From Chthoniobacter flavus (GTDB taxonomy: Bacteria > Verrucomicrobiota > Verrucomicrobiia > Chthoniobacterales > Chthoniobacteraceae): DNA of 64,000 nt. Where the stretch lies: positions 1-64,000 of the forward strand of contig CAMAUX010000013.1 of NCBI GenBank assembly GCA_945861435.1, given 5' to 3'. The position numbers and the translations under genes were made by a program. The notes under the pieces are model-generated. The model worked only from the letters and a program-made list of their open reading frames with translations, was not told the DNA's origin and did not search any database. Shown piece after piece: positions 55,648 to 64,000 of this stretch (within the stretch, counting starts at the first letter, position 1; each line of letters begins with the position of its first letter).

Positions 55648-57015
55648 CTAACCCGCGAAGTCGTAGCACAGCAGCCACTCCTCGCTGCGAAGATAGAGCC
55701 GGCGGTTAGCCAGCACAGGACCAGTCCAGCAGGGATAGCCCATCCGCGGCACCTGCCAGCGGTCGATCTCCTCGAGCCTCTCCGCATTCGGCGCGAAAAG
55801 CCCCAGCAATCCCGCCTCCCCAAGCGCAATCAACCTGCCCTCCGCAAGCACGAAGGACCCGCGTCCAAACACCTTCGGAGCAGCTTCTCCCGGCTGCAGC
55901 TTCGAATGCCCCGCGTTCGGCCACCCCTCGTCCCGCTCCCAGCGCAGCGTGCCGTCCTTCCACCCCACGCACCGCAACCTCGCATCGGGCTCGTTGCGTC
56001 CGCTGAATCCGTAAAGATTTCCCCCCACGAGAACCGGCCGCGCCCAGTGCATCTCCAACTGCAGCCCGCGCCAGACTTCATCCGCGCCCCGACAGTCCGG
56101 ACGCACCCGCAACGCCACAGTTCCCGACCGGTAATAGGCCGAGGAAATCAACACGGTGTCGCCCTCCACCACCGGCGTCATCGCATTCACCGAAGCGTCG
56201 GCGCGCGAACGGAACCAGTACGAAAACCGATGCTCACCCGTCTTCGGATCGAGCACCACGAGCCCCTGCCGCGTCACACAGAAAACCAACCGCTGGCCGT
56301 GCACCGTCGCTGCCACAGGCGTGCAATAGCTCGCCTGCTTCTGAAACGCGGGATCCGCCGGACTCCAATGTACAAGCCGTTCGCCGGGCCATCCATGCAT
56401 GGGCTGCCCCTCCCATGTCCGCGCACCCACATTCTCCCAGAGCGTGCGGCCCGTCTCCGGATCGAAGGCAACAACACCTGAATTGGGCTGCCCCCCAAGG
56501 ATCACGATCAGACGACCGTCCTCCAGAATCGGAGAACTCCCCACCCCAAAAAACGCCTCCGGCACTTCAAACTCACGCCCGGTATCCCGCCGCCACAACA
56601 GCTTCCCGTCCGAAAGATTCAAACAGAGAAGCACCCCCTCCGCCCCGAAGGTATAGCAACGCCCGCCCGCAAGCAGCGGACTGCACCTCGGCCCGTTGTT
56701 GTATCCAAAGGGATCTGTGAAGTGGCTCGGATACTTGTGCTCCCACAGCCCTACTCCCGTCCCCGCATCGCACGCCTCCACCACCTCCTCGTTCCCCAAC
56801 CGATGATGAACCACCAATACACCGCCCAGAACCGACGGCGCGCTATACCCAGTCCCCACCCGCTTCTCCCAAAGCAACGGCGGCCCCTCCGCGCCGAGTT
56901 TCGCCCTCAGCCCCTTCTCCGTGGACACATTATCCCGGGTCGGTCCCAGAAATTCAGGCCAGTCGCCGGCCAGAAGCAACGAGGGTAGAGCAAGCAGGAT
57001 CCAGAGGAGGCGCAT
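55648..57015 (-). CDS. Exported PQQ-like beta-propeller protein
   Basis: 455-aa secreted protein. Signal peptide MRLLWILLALPSLLLAG, then DWPEFLGPTRDNVSTEKGL, the standard opening of PVC outer-membrane-assembly-like PQQ propellers. Repeating blades such as GKLLWRRDTGREFEVP, VVAFDPETGRTLWENVGARTWEG and VVLDPKTGEHRFSYWF carry the DxxTGxxLW pattern. PQQ co-factor ligands are not obvious, so many of these are binding rather than redox proteins. It precedes the GH63 gene by 106 bases on the same strand. Confidence 0.83.
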   Translation of the reverse strand: MRLLWILLALPSLLLAGDWPEFLGPTRDNVSTEKGLRAKLGAEGPPLLWEKRVGTGYSAPSVLGGVLVVHHRLGNEEVVEACDAGTGVGLWEHKYPSHFTDPFGYNNGPRCSPLLAGGRCYTFGAEGVLLCLNLSDGKLLWRRDTGREFEVPEAFFGVGSSPILEDGRLIVILGGQPNSGVVAFDPETGRTLWENVGARTWEGQPMHGWPGERLVHWSPADPAFQKQASYCTPVAATVHGQRLVFCVTRQGLVVLDPKTGEHRFSYWFRSRADASVNAMTPVVEGDTVLISSAYYRSGTVALRVRPDCRGADEVWRGLQLEMHWARPVLVGGNLYGFSGRNEPDARLRCVGWKDGTLRWERDEGWPNAGHSKLQPGEAAPKVFGRGSFVLAEGRLIALGEAGLLGLFAPNAERLEEIDRWQVPRMGYPCWTGPVLANRRLYLRSEEWLLCYDFAG

Positions 57016-57100
57016 CCGGGAAAGATGTTCCGTGCCCCCTCACCCGTCCAGCGCTGCCTTTTCCGGGGCTACAGGGCCGCCACGCAGAGCGCGCGCACCC

Positions 57101-57130
57101 TTGTCAGCCTCCCTCCTCCCTGCGTAGGGT
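57101..57130 (+). promoter_or_regulatory. Candidate promoter of ridA-pyrE
   Basis: TTGTCA (57101-57106) and TAGGGT (57125-57130) are separated by 18 bases, in the divergent gap between the PQQ gene and ridA. The -35 hexamer is the same as the one before fur. Transcription would start about seven bases before the ATG at 57144, leaving almost no leader. Confidence 0.4.
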
Positions 57131-57143
57131 GACCGTTTACCCA

Positions 57144-57524
57144 ATGAAGAAAGTCATCAGCACTCCGGAGGCCCCCGCCGCCGTGGGTCCCTACTCTCAG
57201 GCGATCGCCGCCGGCCCGCTGCTCTTCTGCGCCGGACAGATCCCCCTGTGCCCGTCCGACGGACAACTCGTCGACGGAGATGTCGCCGCCCAGACCCGTC
57301 AGGTGCTCGAAAACGTGGCCGCAGTCCTGCGCGCCAACTCCATGACCTTCACCGATGTGGTGAAGGCCACCGTGTTCATGACCAGCCTCGGCGACTTCGC
57401 CGCCATGAACGCGGTCTACGGCGAATTCTTTGGTGAACCCCACCCAGCCCGCTCCACCGTGCAGGTAAGCGCCCTGCCGCGCGGCGCCCAAGTGGAGATC
57501 GAAGTCACAGCCTACCGCCCATGA
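57144..57524 (+). CDS. ridA: RidA/YjgF family enamine/imine deaminase
   Basis: 126-aa cytosolic trimeric protein that hydrolyses reactive enamine/imine intermediates. Start ATG 57144 (MKKVISTPEAPAAVGPYSQAIAAG); a GTG five codons upstream is less likely. Conserved family pieces include GPLLFCAGQIPL, TRQVLENVAAVL, VVKATVFMTSLGDFAAMNAVYGEFF and PARSTVQVSALPRGAQVEIEVTAY with the active-site Arg. Coupled by ATGA overlap to pyrE. Confidence 0.92.
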   Translation: MKKVISTPEAPAAVGPYSQAIAAGPLLFCAGQIPLCPSDGQLVDGDVAAQTRQVLENVAAVLRANSMTFTDVVKATVFMTSLGDFAAMNAVYGEFFGEPHPARSTVQVSALPRGAQVEIEVTAYRP

Positions 57525-58090
57525 ACCCCGAAATCCTCGACCTCTTCCGCCAGACCAACGCCCTCCTCGAAGGCCACTTTCTCCTCCGCTCAGGGCTCCA
57601 CAGCCGCCAGTTCTTCCAGTGCGCGCTGCTCCTGCAGCACACGCCCATCGCCGCCAAAGTCTGCGCGATGCTCGCAGACAAACTCCGAGCCTTCCCCGCC
57701 GACAAGGTCATCTCCCCAGCGCTAGGCGGCGTCATCGTCGGCCATGAAGTCGCCCGATCCCTCTCACTCCCTCACATCTTTGCCGAGAAAGACGACGCCG
57801 GCCGACTCGTCCTCCGCCGCGGCTTCGAAATCGCCCGGGGCGAACGCTTCCTCGTCGCCGAGGACGTAGTCACCCGCGGCGGCCGTGTTCAGGAAACCAT
57901 CGACATCGTCCGCGCCCACGGAGGCGTGGTCGTCGCGGCCGCCTGCCTCGTCGACCGCAGCGGCGGTCAGCACCCAGACTTCGGCGCCCCCTTCATCTCG
58001 CTCACCGAAATGCAGGTCGAAACCTTCGGCCCGGACGCACTGCCCCCGGATCTTGCGGCCACTCCCGCGGTGAAGCCCGGCAGCAAGTAA
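57521..58090 (+). CDS. pyrE: Orotate phosphoribosyltransferase
   Basis: 189-aa enzyme of pyrimidine synthesis that makes orotidine 5'-phosphate from orotate and PRPP. EGHFLLRSGLHSRQFFQCALL at the start (substrate loop), VISPALGGVIVGHEVARSL, and the PRPP motif FLVAEDVVTRGGRVQETID (about 110-128) are all clear. The flexible-loop lysine sits in FAEKDDAGRLVLRRGFEI. It overlaps ridA by four bases, so the pair is translationally coupled. secA follows after 104 bases. Confidence 0.93.
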   Translation: MNPEILDLFRQTNALLEGHFLLRSGLHSRQFFQCALLLQHTPIAAKVCAMLADKLRAFPADKVISPALGGVIVGHEVARSLSLPHIFAEKDDAGRLVLRRGFEIARGERFLVAEDVVTRGGRVQETIDIVRAHGGVVVAAACLVDRSGGQHPDFGAPFISLTEMQVETFGPDALPPDLAATPAVKPGSK

Positions 58091-58194
58091 GCCAGCCCCC
58101 CATCGATTCCTCCCCTCATTTTCCCGGTGCTCAGACGCCCAAGCCCCTGCTTGCACCCACCCTGCCCCAGCCTTAAACCTTTGCGCCCGCTCCC

Positions 58195-61148
<2,954 letters not shown>

Positions 61149-61155
<7 letters not shown>

Positions 61156-61172
61156 CCCCAGGCCTCCAGCGC
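61149..61172. terminator. Hairpin over the secA stop and the convergent Nudix end
   Basis: gcgctg-accccaggcctc-cagcgc, a perfect 6-bp stem spanning the secA stop codon, in a 22-base convergent gap. No T-run. It may serve as a bidirectional 3' end. Confidence 0.3.
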
Positions 61173-61177
61173 AAACC

Positions 61178-61777
61178 TCAGCGCAGTAGTCCCATCGCCG
61201 TCATCCGCGCGTAGGCTGAGAGTGTGTTCGCGTCCCGGATTTCGCCGGACGCAATCATCCCCTCAAACTCCCCAAGCGTGAACCCGCGCACCTCCGTGAT
61301 CGCCTCACCACTGTCGTGCGCACTTCCCTGCGGACTTGGCACCACAGGACTCATCAGCAACAGATGGCTGTGCTCGTCGGTAAATCCGGCACTCGAAAAA
61401 AAGTGCCCGAGCGAAATAATCTCGCCGCTCACACCAAGCTCGTAGCCAGTTTCCTCCCTCATCTCGCGCCGCCCAGCCCCGCAGATGACTTCCCACGAAT
61501 GCTTGCCCCCCTCATCAATCTGGCCTGCTGGAAACTCCCAAAGACTCGCTTGAATCGGCACCCTCTCCTGGCGAACTAAAAGAAACCGTCCATCCTCCGT
61601 TCGTGGCACCACGACCACGGCCCCTTTTCGGTAAGCCACAGTCCACTGAAACGATTGAGAACGTACGGGCGACGTCAACTCGACCCGATGCACCTCAATG
61701 TACGGATTGGCAAACAGCACCTCCTCGCCCTGAATCCGCCAGCCTTCATCTCCGAGGATAAACCGATGGAAGGGCAT
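61178..61777 (-). CDS. Nudix hydrolase, ADP-ribose-pyrophosphatase-like
   Basis: 199-aa cytosolic protein. The Nudix box is EVICGAGRREMREETGYEL, with the preceding SLWEFPAGQIDEGG typical of ADP-ribose pyrophosphatases (NudF/YffH-like). It would hydrolyse a nucleoside diphosphate linked to another group. It begins nine bases after the argH stop and so is probably co-transcribed with argH. Confidence 0.88.
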   Translation of the reverse strand: MPFHRFILGDEGWRIQGEEVLFANPYIEVHRVELTSPVRSQSFQWTVAYRKGAVVVVPRTEDGRFLLVRQERVPIQASLWEFPAGQIDEGGKHSWEVICGAGRREMREETGYELGVSGEIISLGHFFSSAGFTDEHSHLLLMSPVVPSPQGSAHDSGEAITEVRGFTLGEFEGMIASGEIRDANTLSAYARMTAMGLLR

Positions 61778-61786
61778 GATACGTCC

Positions 61787-63151
61787 TCAGGAAAGCGCCG
61801 CCTTCCAGCGTGCCATCTGCGCCGACACATTCGCCGGCGAAGGTGCGCCCGTCGCTCCGCGTGCCTCCATCGACTTGTCCACATCGAACAACTCGAAAAC
61901 ATCCGCTCCAAACGCCGCTGAAATCCCCTGGTAATCCCCCAACCCAAGCTCCGGCAGCTCGCAACCCCTCTCCGCACACAAACCCACCGCCTTCCCCACC
62001 GCCTCGTGGGCCAGTCGGAACGGCACTCCACGGTTCACCAGATAATCCGCAAGGTCCGTCGCCAGCAGATTGGGATCCGCCACCGCAGCAGCGCACGCAT
62101 CCGGACGCGCCGCCATCCCGCCCAGCATCGCACTGAAAACCGCCAGCGCCGCCTTCACCGTGTCCACCGAATCGAACACCGGTTCCTTATCCTCCTGCAT
62201 GTCACGATTGTAGGTCATCGGCAGCCCTTTGAGCGTGGTTAGCAGCGAGACCAAATTCCCAATCACACGCCCCGTCTTGCCACGCGTCAGCTCCGCCACG
62301 TCGGGATTCTTCTTCTGCGGCATCAGCGACGAACCCGTCGTGAACGCATCGCTGATCGTGATGAACTTGAACTCGCTCGACGCCCAGAGAATCACATCCT
62401 CGCTCAACCGGGAAAGATGCACCGCCACCAGCGAAAGCCCAGCCAGCAACTCCACCGCAAAGTCGCGGTCGCTCACCGCATCCATGCTGTTCTGCGTCAC
62501 TTCAGCGAACCCCAGCAAATCCGCCACCAACCGCCGATCCAGCACGATGGTGGAGCCCGCAATCGCCCCCGAACCCAGCGGACAGACGTTCATGCGCCGG
62601 CGGCAATCCTGCAGACGCTCGCGGTCTCTTTGAAACATCTCCACGTAAGCCAGCAGATGATGCGCAAAGTACACCGGTTGCGCGCGCTGCAGATGCGTGT
62701 ATCCGGGAATGATCACCTCCCCGCACCGCTCTGCCAGCCCCAACAGCGCCCTCTGCATTTCAACGAGCCCCTCCAATAACACGTCACACTCCGCGCGCAG
62801 ATAAAGCCGCAGATCCAGCGCCACTTGATCGTTCCGGCTCCTCGCCGTGTGAAGCTTGGCCCCCGCAGCCCCAATGCGCTTGGTGAGCTCTGCCTCGATA
62901 TTCATGTGGATGTCCTCCAACTCCGCCTTGAATCGGAAACTCCCACCCTCAATCTCCGCACCAATCTCCTCAAGACCCACCACGATCTGCGCGCGCTCTT
63001 GCGCCGTGATCAACCCCGCCTTCTCCAGAGCAGCCGAGTGCGCTTTGGACCCCTCTATGTCATGACGCCACAGCCGCCAGTCGAAACTAATCGACTCACT
63101 ATACTGCTGGAGAAGCTGCGCGGTTTGTTCCTTGAAACGACCTTTCCACAT
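61787..63151 (-). CDS. argH: Argininosuccinate lyase
   Basis: 454-aa tetrameric lyase of arginine biosynthesis, splitting argininosuccinate to arginine and fumarate. MWKGRFKEQTAQLLQQYSESISFDWRLWRHDIEGSKAHSAAL at the start, LHTARSRNDQVALDLRLYLR, YTHLQRAQPVYFAHHLLAYVE and the fumarase/ASL signature GSSLMPQKKNP near residue 275 with the catalytic Ser. Full length. The downstream Nudix gene is tightly spaced; fur lies upstream on the same strand with a 118-base gap containing a 9-C run. Confidence 0.96.
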   Translation of the reverse strand: MWKGRFKEQTAQLLQQYSESISFDWRLWRHDIEGSKAHSAALEKAGLITAQERAQIVVGLEEIGAEIEGGSFRFKAELEDIHMNIEAELTKRIGAAGAKLHTARSRNDQVALDLRLYLRAECDVLLEGLVEMQRALLGLAERCGEVIIPGYTHLQRAQPVYFAHHLLAYVEMFQRDRERLQDCRRRMNVCPLGSGAIAGSTIVLDRRLVADLLGFAEVTQNSMDAVSDRDFAVELLAGLSLVAVHLSRLSEDVILWASSEFKFITISDAFTTGSSLMPQKKNPDVAELTRGKTGRVIGNLVSLLTTLKGLPMTYNRDMQEDKEPVFDSVDTVKAALAVFSAMLGGMAARPDACAAAVADPNLLATDLADYLVNRGVPFRLAHEAVGKAVGLCAERGCELPELGLGDYQGISAAFGADVFELFDVDKSMEARGATGAPSPANVSAQMARWKAALS

Positions 63152-63269
63152 ATTGAGCGAAGTCTGCGGTTGATGATTGTTGAATTAAAAAAGGAGCCAC
63201 GCGCAACCAACCCATACCGCGCGTCACCCCCCCCCCATGGTCACGCCATCGCCATGGTCGTGTCGCGAT

Positions 63270-63743
63270 TCACGCCGTTCCTGCCGCCGCATTTCGCCGA
63301 CAGGACCCCGTCTGCTTGAACTCGTCGCAACTAGCCTCGATCCGAATGATCTTCTTGTCGGCCGTGAACCCCAACCGCTTGCTGATGCAGGTCTCCAAGG
63401 TGTCGATGTGCAGGTCCTCAAACTCCACGATCCGGTTGCAGTCTGAACAAATCAGATGGTTGTGGTTGGGATGATCCAGATAGTTCGGATCGTAAAACTT
63501 AAAGTCCCTCCCAAAATCCATCTCCTTCAACACCCCGCACTCCACCAAAAGCGGTAGCGTCCGATAAACCGTCGACCGCGAAACCGACTCATCAATCTTG
63601 CGCGCCATCAACAGCAGATCCTCCGCCGTATAGTGCTCCGTCGTACTAAAGGCCGCCTCGATAATGGCATCGCGCTGGCTCGTCTTGCGGAGCCCCTTTT
63701 TCGCCAGAAATTCGTAAATACGGTCGCGGACGCCGGAGTCCAT
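63270..63743 (-). CDS. fur: Fur family metalloregulator
   Basis: 157-aa winged-helix repressor. The start at ATG 63743 (MDSGVRDRIYEFLAKKGLRKTSQRDAIIEAAF) agrees with family starts; the track ORF is 29 codons longer. DNA-binding helix region ISRSTVYRTL-like (VSRSTVYRTLPLLVECGVLKEMDFG), metal region FYDPNYLDHPNHNHLICSDCNRIVEF with a CxxC pair, and a C-terminal CDEFKQTGSC pair as in ferric-uptake regulators. Fur, PerR or Zur cannot be distinguished from sequence alone; iron-responsive Fur is the first choice. Its promoter leaves no leader and carries overlapping palindromes. Confidence 0.9.
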   Translation of the reverse strand: MDSGVRDRIYEFLAKKGLRKTSQRDAIIEAAFSTTEHYTAEDLLLMARKIDESVSRSTVYRTLPLLVECGVLKEMDFGRDFKFYDPNYLDHPNHNHLICSDCNRIVEFEDLHIDTLETCISKRLGFTADKKIIRIEASCDEFKQTGSCRRNAAAGTA

Positions 63744-63749
63744 TTGCCG

Positions 63750-63777
63750 ATTATAGTTTGGAGTCAGGTCCTGACAA
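63750..63777 (-). promoter_or_regulatory. Promoter of fur (leaderless)
   Basis: On the minus strand, TTGTCA (63772-63777; five of six bases match TTGACA) and a perfect TATAAT (63750-63755) are 16 bases apart. The -10 ends six bases before the ATG at 63743, so transcription should start at or next to the start codon. No Shine-Dalgarno sequence is present, consistent with a leaderless mRNA. Confidence 0.75.
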
Positions 63778-63806
63778 GCGGCTTGTCGCTCAACAGCCAG
63801 CGACAA
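63763..63806. repeat. Three overlapping inverted repeats on the fur promoter
   Basis: gtcagg-t-cctgac (63763-63775), gacaagc-g-gcttgtc (63773-63787) and ttgtcgct-caacagcc-agcgacaa (63783-63806) are each perfect. Neighbouring repeats share an arm, so binding or folding at one would exclude the next. The first two cover the -35 hexamer. Likely operators for Fur itself or another regulator; they are more GC-rich than the classical Fur box. Confidence 0.6.
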
Positions 63807-63868
63807 CCGCTCCCGGCAATGGCGCCACACAGCACAACGGCATCACCACCGCGAGGGCCCCTCCCTCA

Positions 63869-64000
63869 TCACGCGCTGCTACCCTCGATCAGCTTCTGCA
63901 GCAACGGCCGATGACAATGCTGCTCCGACTCCCCGCAGTGACAGAGCAACGTGACGTTCTGCCTCTCTCCGAGCTCTCTCAAAAGACGCAGCGTAAATTT
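63869..64000 (-). CDS. DUF488 family protein, C-terminal fragment
   Basis: Only the last 43 codons are inside the window; the gene enters from the right edge. The translated end (LRELGERQNVTLLCHCGESEQHCHRPLLQKLIEG) matches the Cys/His motif CHCGESEQHCHR of DUF488 proteins. Function of the family is unknown. It is too short for the ORF track and is on the same strand as fur, 125 bases upstream of it. Confidence 0.8.
   Translation of the reverse strand, partial: KFTLRLLRELGERQNVTLLCHCGESEQHCHRPLLQKLIEGSSA

Noticed and set aside
58157-58185. Weak secA promoter-like pair (TTGCAC, TAAACC, 17-base spacer)
   Set aside because: Only three of six bases match at each hexamer; not distinguishable from background.
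63228-63236. 9-C homopolymer between argH and fur as a phase-variable promoter spacer
   Set aside because: No promoter hexamers flank it at suitable spacing, so a regulatory role is not supported.

Overview
The window is about 64 kb of uniformly GC-rich bacterial DNA. It is most likely from a member of the Verrucomicrobiota, or more broadly the PVC superphylum. The main reason is the number of secreted families that are rich in that group: three putative membrane-bound dehydrogenases joined to a c-type cytochrome, a DUF1587/1592/1588 cytochrome protein with a DUF1552 partner, a DUF1501 protein, DUF1080 proteins and Tat-type Gfo/Idh/MocA oxidoreductases. Housekeeping genes (rpoA, rplQ, secA, pyrE, argH, hpt, fur) show that it is chromosomal. 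I see no rRNA, tRNA, CRISPR array, insertion sequence or prophage. Most starts lack a clear Shine-Dalgarno sequence.

Layout. 0.5-9.4 kb (minus): a chain of four genes with two large dehydrogenase-cytochrome proteins, an alpha/beta hydrolase and a small membrane protein. 9.5-17 kb (minus): an mdtABC-type RND efflux operon. 17-22.7 kb (plus): EamA transporter, SGNH hydrolase, CstA peptide transporter and two PH-domain membrane proteins. 22.8-23.8 kb (minus): a ParD-like/Zeta-like toxin-antitoxin pair with a palindrome between its promoter elements. 23.9-31.5 kb (plus): TIM-barrel isomerase, flippase-like membrane protein overlapping a RibD_C reductase, a DUF1080-Gfo/Idh-Gfo/Idh sugar operon, a heavily structured repeat-bearing intergenic region, and a polysaccharide deacetylase. 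31.5-33.9 kb (minus): an ornithine-lipid OlsB/OlsA pair and hpt. 34-37 kb (plus): TIM-barrel isomerase, then rpoA-rplQ, each bounded by a strong intrinsic terminator.

37.2-50.6 kb (plus) is the most distinctive block: DUF1501, a pseudo-SGNH/dehydrogenase/cytochrome c fusion, a DUF1592-type dihaem protein with an internally duplicated sugar-binding-like module, DUF1552, a Tat beta-propeller protein and a two-domain esterase. I read it as an export-dependent system that binds, de-esterifies and oxidises a polymeric carbohydrate and passes electrons to periplasmic cytochromes. The substrate is not evident. 50.7-57 kb holds a Dabb protein, a lipoprotein, a GH16 glucanase-like enzyme, a GH63/MGH1-type glycosidase and a PQQ-like propeller protein. 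57-64 kb holds ridA-pyrE, secA, Nudix, argH, fur and the 3' end of a DUF488 gene.

The most notable sequence-level signals are: (i) paired 9-bp tandem arrays that are partly complementary to each other at 30.56-30.70 kb; (ii) apparently leaderless promoters at fur and the toxin-antitoxin pair, with palindromes on the promoter elements; (iii) the duplicated module in the DUF1592 protein; (iv) an SGNH domain without its catalytic residues fused to a dehydrogenase-cytochrome; and (v) an 11-G homopolymer inside a membrane-protein gene.
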